Assembly (NCBI GenBank): GCA_036652035.1
Contig: JAVVWR010000017.1
Coordinates: 1 to 44,791 of the forward strand
DNA length: 44,791 bases
From: JAEZVV01 sp036652035
Lineage (GTDB): Bacteria; Pseudomonadota; Gammaproteobacteria; Burkholderiales; Burkholderiaceae_F
Direction: 5' to 3'
Every line of letters starts with the position of its first letter. The stretch's first letter is position 1. Position numbers and translations under genes: made by a program. The notes under the pieces were generated by a model. It was not told the origin of the DNA. It made no database searches and was given only the letters and a program-made list of their open reading frames with translations. Shown here in pieces: positions 44,145 to 44,791 of this stretch.

Positions 44145-44791
44145 GCAGCACGCGGGCTTCGGCTCGCGTGAGGATTGAAACAAGTTGGCGGTGTGATCGC
44201 TTTTGCGGCTCAACGTGCAGCACGCGGGCTTCGGCTCGCGTGAGGATTGAAACCTACCAGAAAAGTGGGGATGGTTACCTGGGGTTGGCAGCACGCGGGC
44301 TTCGGCTCGCGTGAGGATTGAAACTGGACCACGCGCGAAGAGACCGCGTTGCGCACGAGCAGCACGCGGGCTTCGGCTCGCGTGAGGATTGAAACCGGCA
44401 GGAATCTCCGGCAAGGCCGGCGCGAGAGGGGCAGCACGCGGGCTTCGGCTCGCGTGAGGATTGAAACGACTTTAAGGAGTTGATAAATGTATCGTTTTGC
44501 TCGCAGCACGCGGGCTTCGGCTCGCGTGAGGATTGAAACATCGCCTACCTCAACGGAGGCGCCGAGGGTCTTACGGCAGCACGCGGGCTTCGGCTCGCGT
44601 GAGGATTGAAACACGGCGGACGGCCTGCTCTACGGCCGCGGCGGCGGCAGCACGCGGGCTTCGGCTCGCGTGAGGATTGAAACCGCATGAACGGCTACGA
44701 CAGCCAGATCGAGATCGGGTGCAGCACGCGGGCTTCGGCTCGCGTGAGGATTGAAACCTCGGTGCCAAGCATCACCGGGAGCCAGAGTACG
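44145..44791 (+). CRISPR. Type I-C CRISPR array, nine repeats, truncated by window end
   Basis: Nine identical 37-base repeats start at 44145, 44217, 44288, 44359, 44431, 44503, 44576, 44647 and 44721. The eight complete spacers are 34 to 37 bases long; a ninth is cut off at the window edge. Each repeat begins GCAG, then a hairpin (CACGCGGGC, loop TTCG, GCTCGCGTG, one G-T pair), then AGGATTGAAAC. The ATTGAAAC end is the usual type I-C 3' end. Cas5c cutting after the hairpin would leave an 11-base 5' handle. No repeat is degenerate, so neither array end can be recognised by decay; orientation comes from the cas genes and the ATTGAAAC end. Confidence 0.98.

Noticed and set aside
44139..44768. 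Leftward open frames with repeated SREPKPAC peptides
   Set aside because: They are produced by the reverse complement of CRISPR repeats and change frame with spacer length.

Overview
The window is GC-rich, densely packed bacterial chromosome. Several features fit a betaproteobacterium, probably Burkholderiales-like: a ParC whose quinolone-determining loop reads HPHGDQ, two DUF1631 proteins, a CSS-EAL protein, and a btuB-led cobalamin salvage operon. No rRNA or tag gene is present, so the taxonomy is inference. A 100-N run flanked by an exact 55-bp duplication shows that this is a draft, scaffolded assembly.

Layout. (1) 0-10.4 kb is housekeeping: a CSS/EAL c-di-GMP phosphodiesterase, parC, a metallo-beta-lactamase-fold hydrolase with a small CopD-like membrane protein, a leftward aminotransferase-DMT transporter pair, and htpG behind a textbook heat-shock (RpoH) promoter. 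(2) 10.6-21.3 kb holds two paralogous DUF1631 proteins flanking a spermidine-synthase-like methyltransferase, then a GspE/PilB-type ATPase and a large membrane HD-GYP phosphodiesterase. The second DUF1631 gene carries the assembly gap and a nine-unit, 15-bp in-frame repeat. (3) 21.3-24.8 kb is a leftward operon of MoxR AAA+ ATPase, GNAT acetyltransferase, vWA protein and dienelactone-hydrolase-like protein, ending in what looks like an internally deleted methyltransferase. (4) 25.0-25.7 kb encodes two small periplasmic c-type cytochromes closed by a strong terminator. (5) 25.8-36.0 kb is a cobalamin riboswitch followed by btuB-cobU-btuF-btuC-btuD-cobO-DUF71-cbiB-cobD-cbiP, mostly with overlapping or nearly touching genes. 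This is uptake plus late assembly; no corrin-ring genes, cobS or cobT are in the window. (6) 36.2-44.8 kb is a complete type I-C CRISPR-Cas locus (cas3-cas5c-cas8c-cas7c-cas4-cas1-cas2). It has an internal Cas11c start inside cas8c, a leader, and an array of nine identical 37-bp repeats that runs off the window edge.

How it works together. The cobalamin block would bring in corrinoids through BtuB and BtuFCD, adenosylate them (CobO), amidate and attach aminopropanol phosphate (CbiP, CobD, CbiB) and activate the product (CobU), with riboswitch feedback. In the CRISPR block, Cas5c should process a repeat hairpin that leaves exactly an 11-nt handle, and Cas5c, Cas7c, Cas8c and Cas11c should form Cascade with Cas3 as nuclease-helicase. 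The least explained parts are the DUF1631/methyltransferase/GspE/HD-GYP neighbourhood and the MoxR-GNAT-vWA-hydrolase operon.
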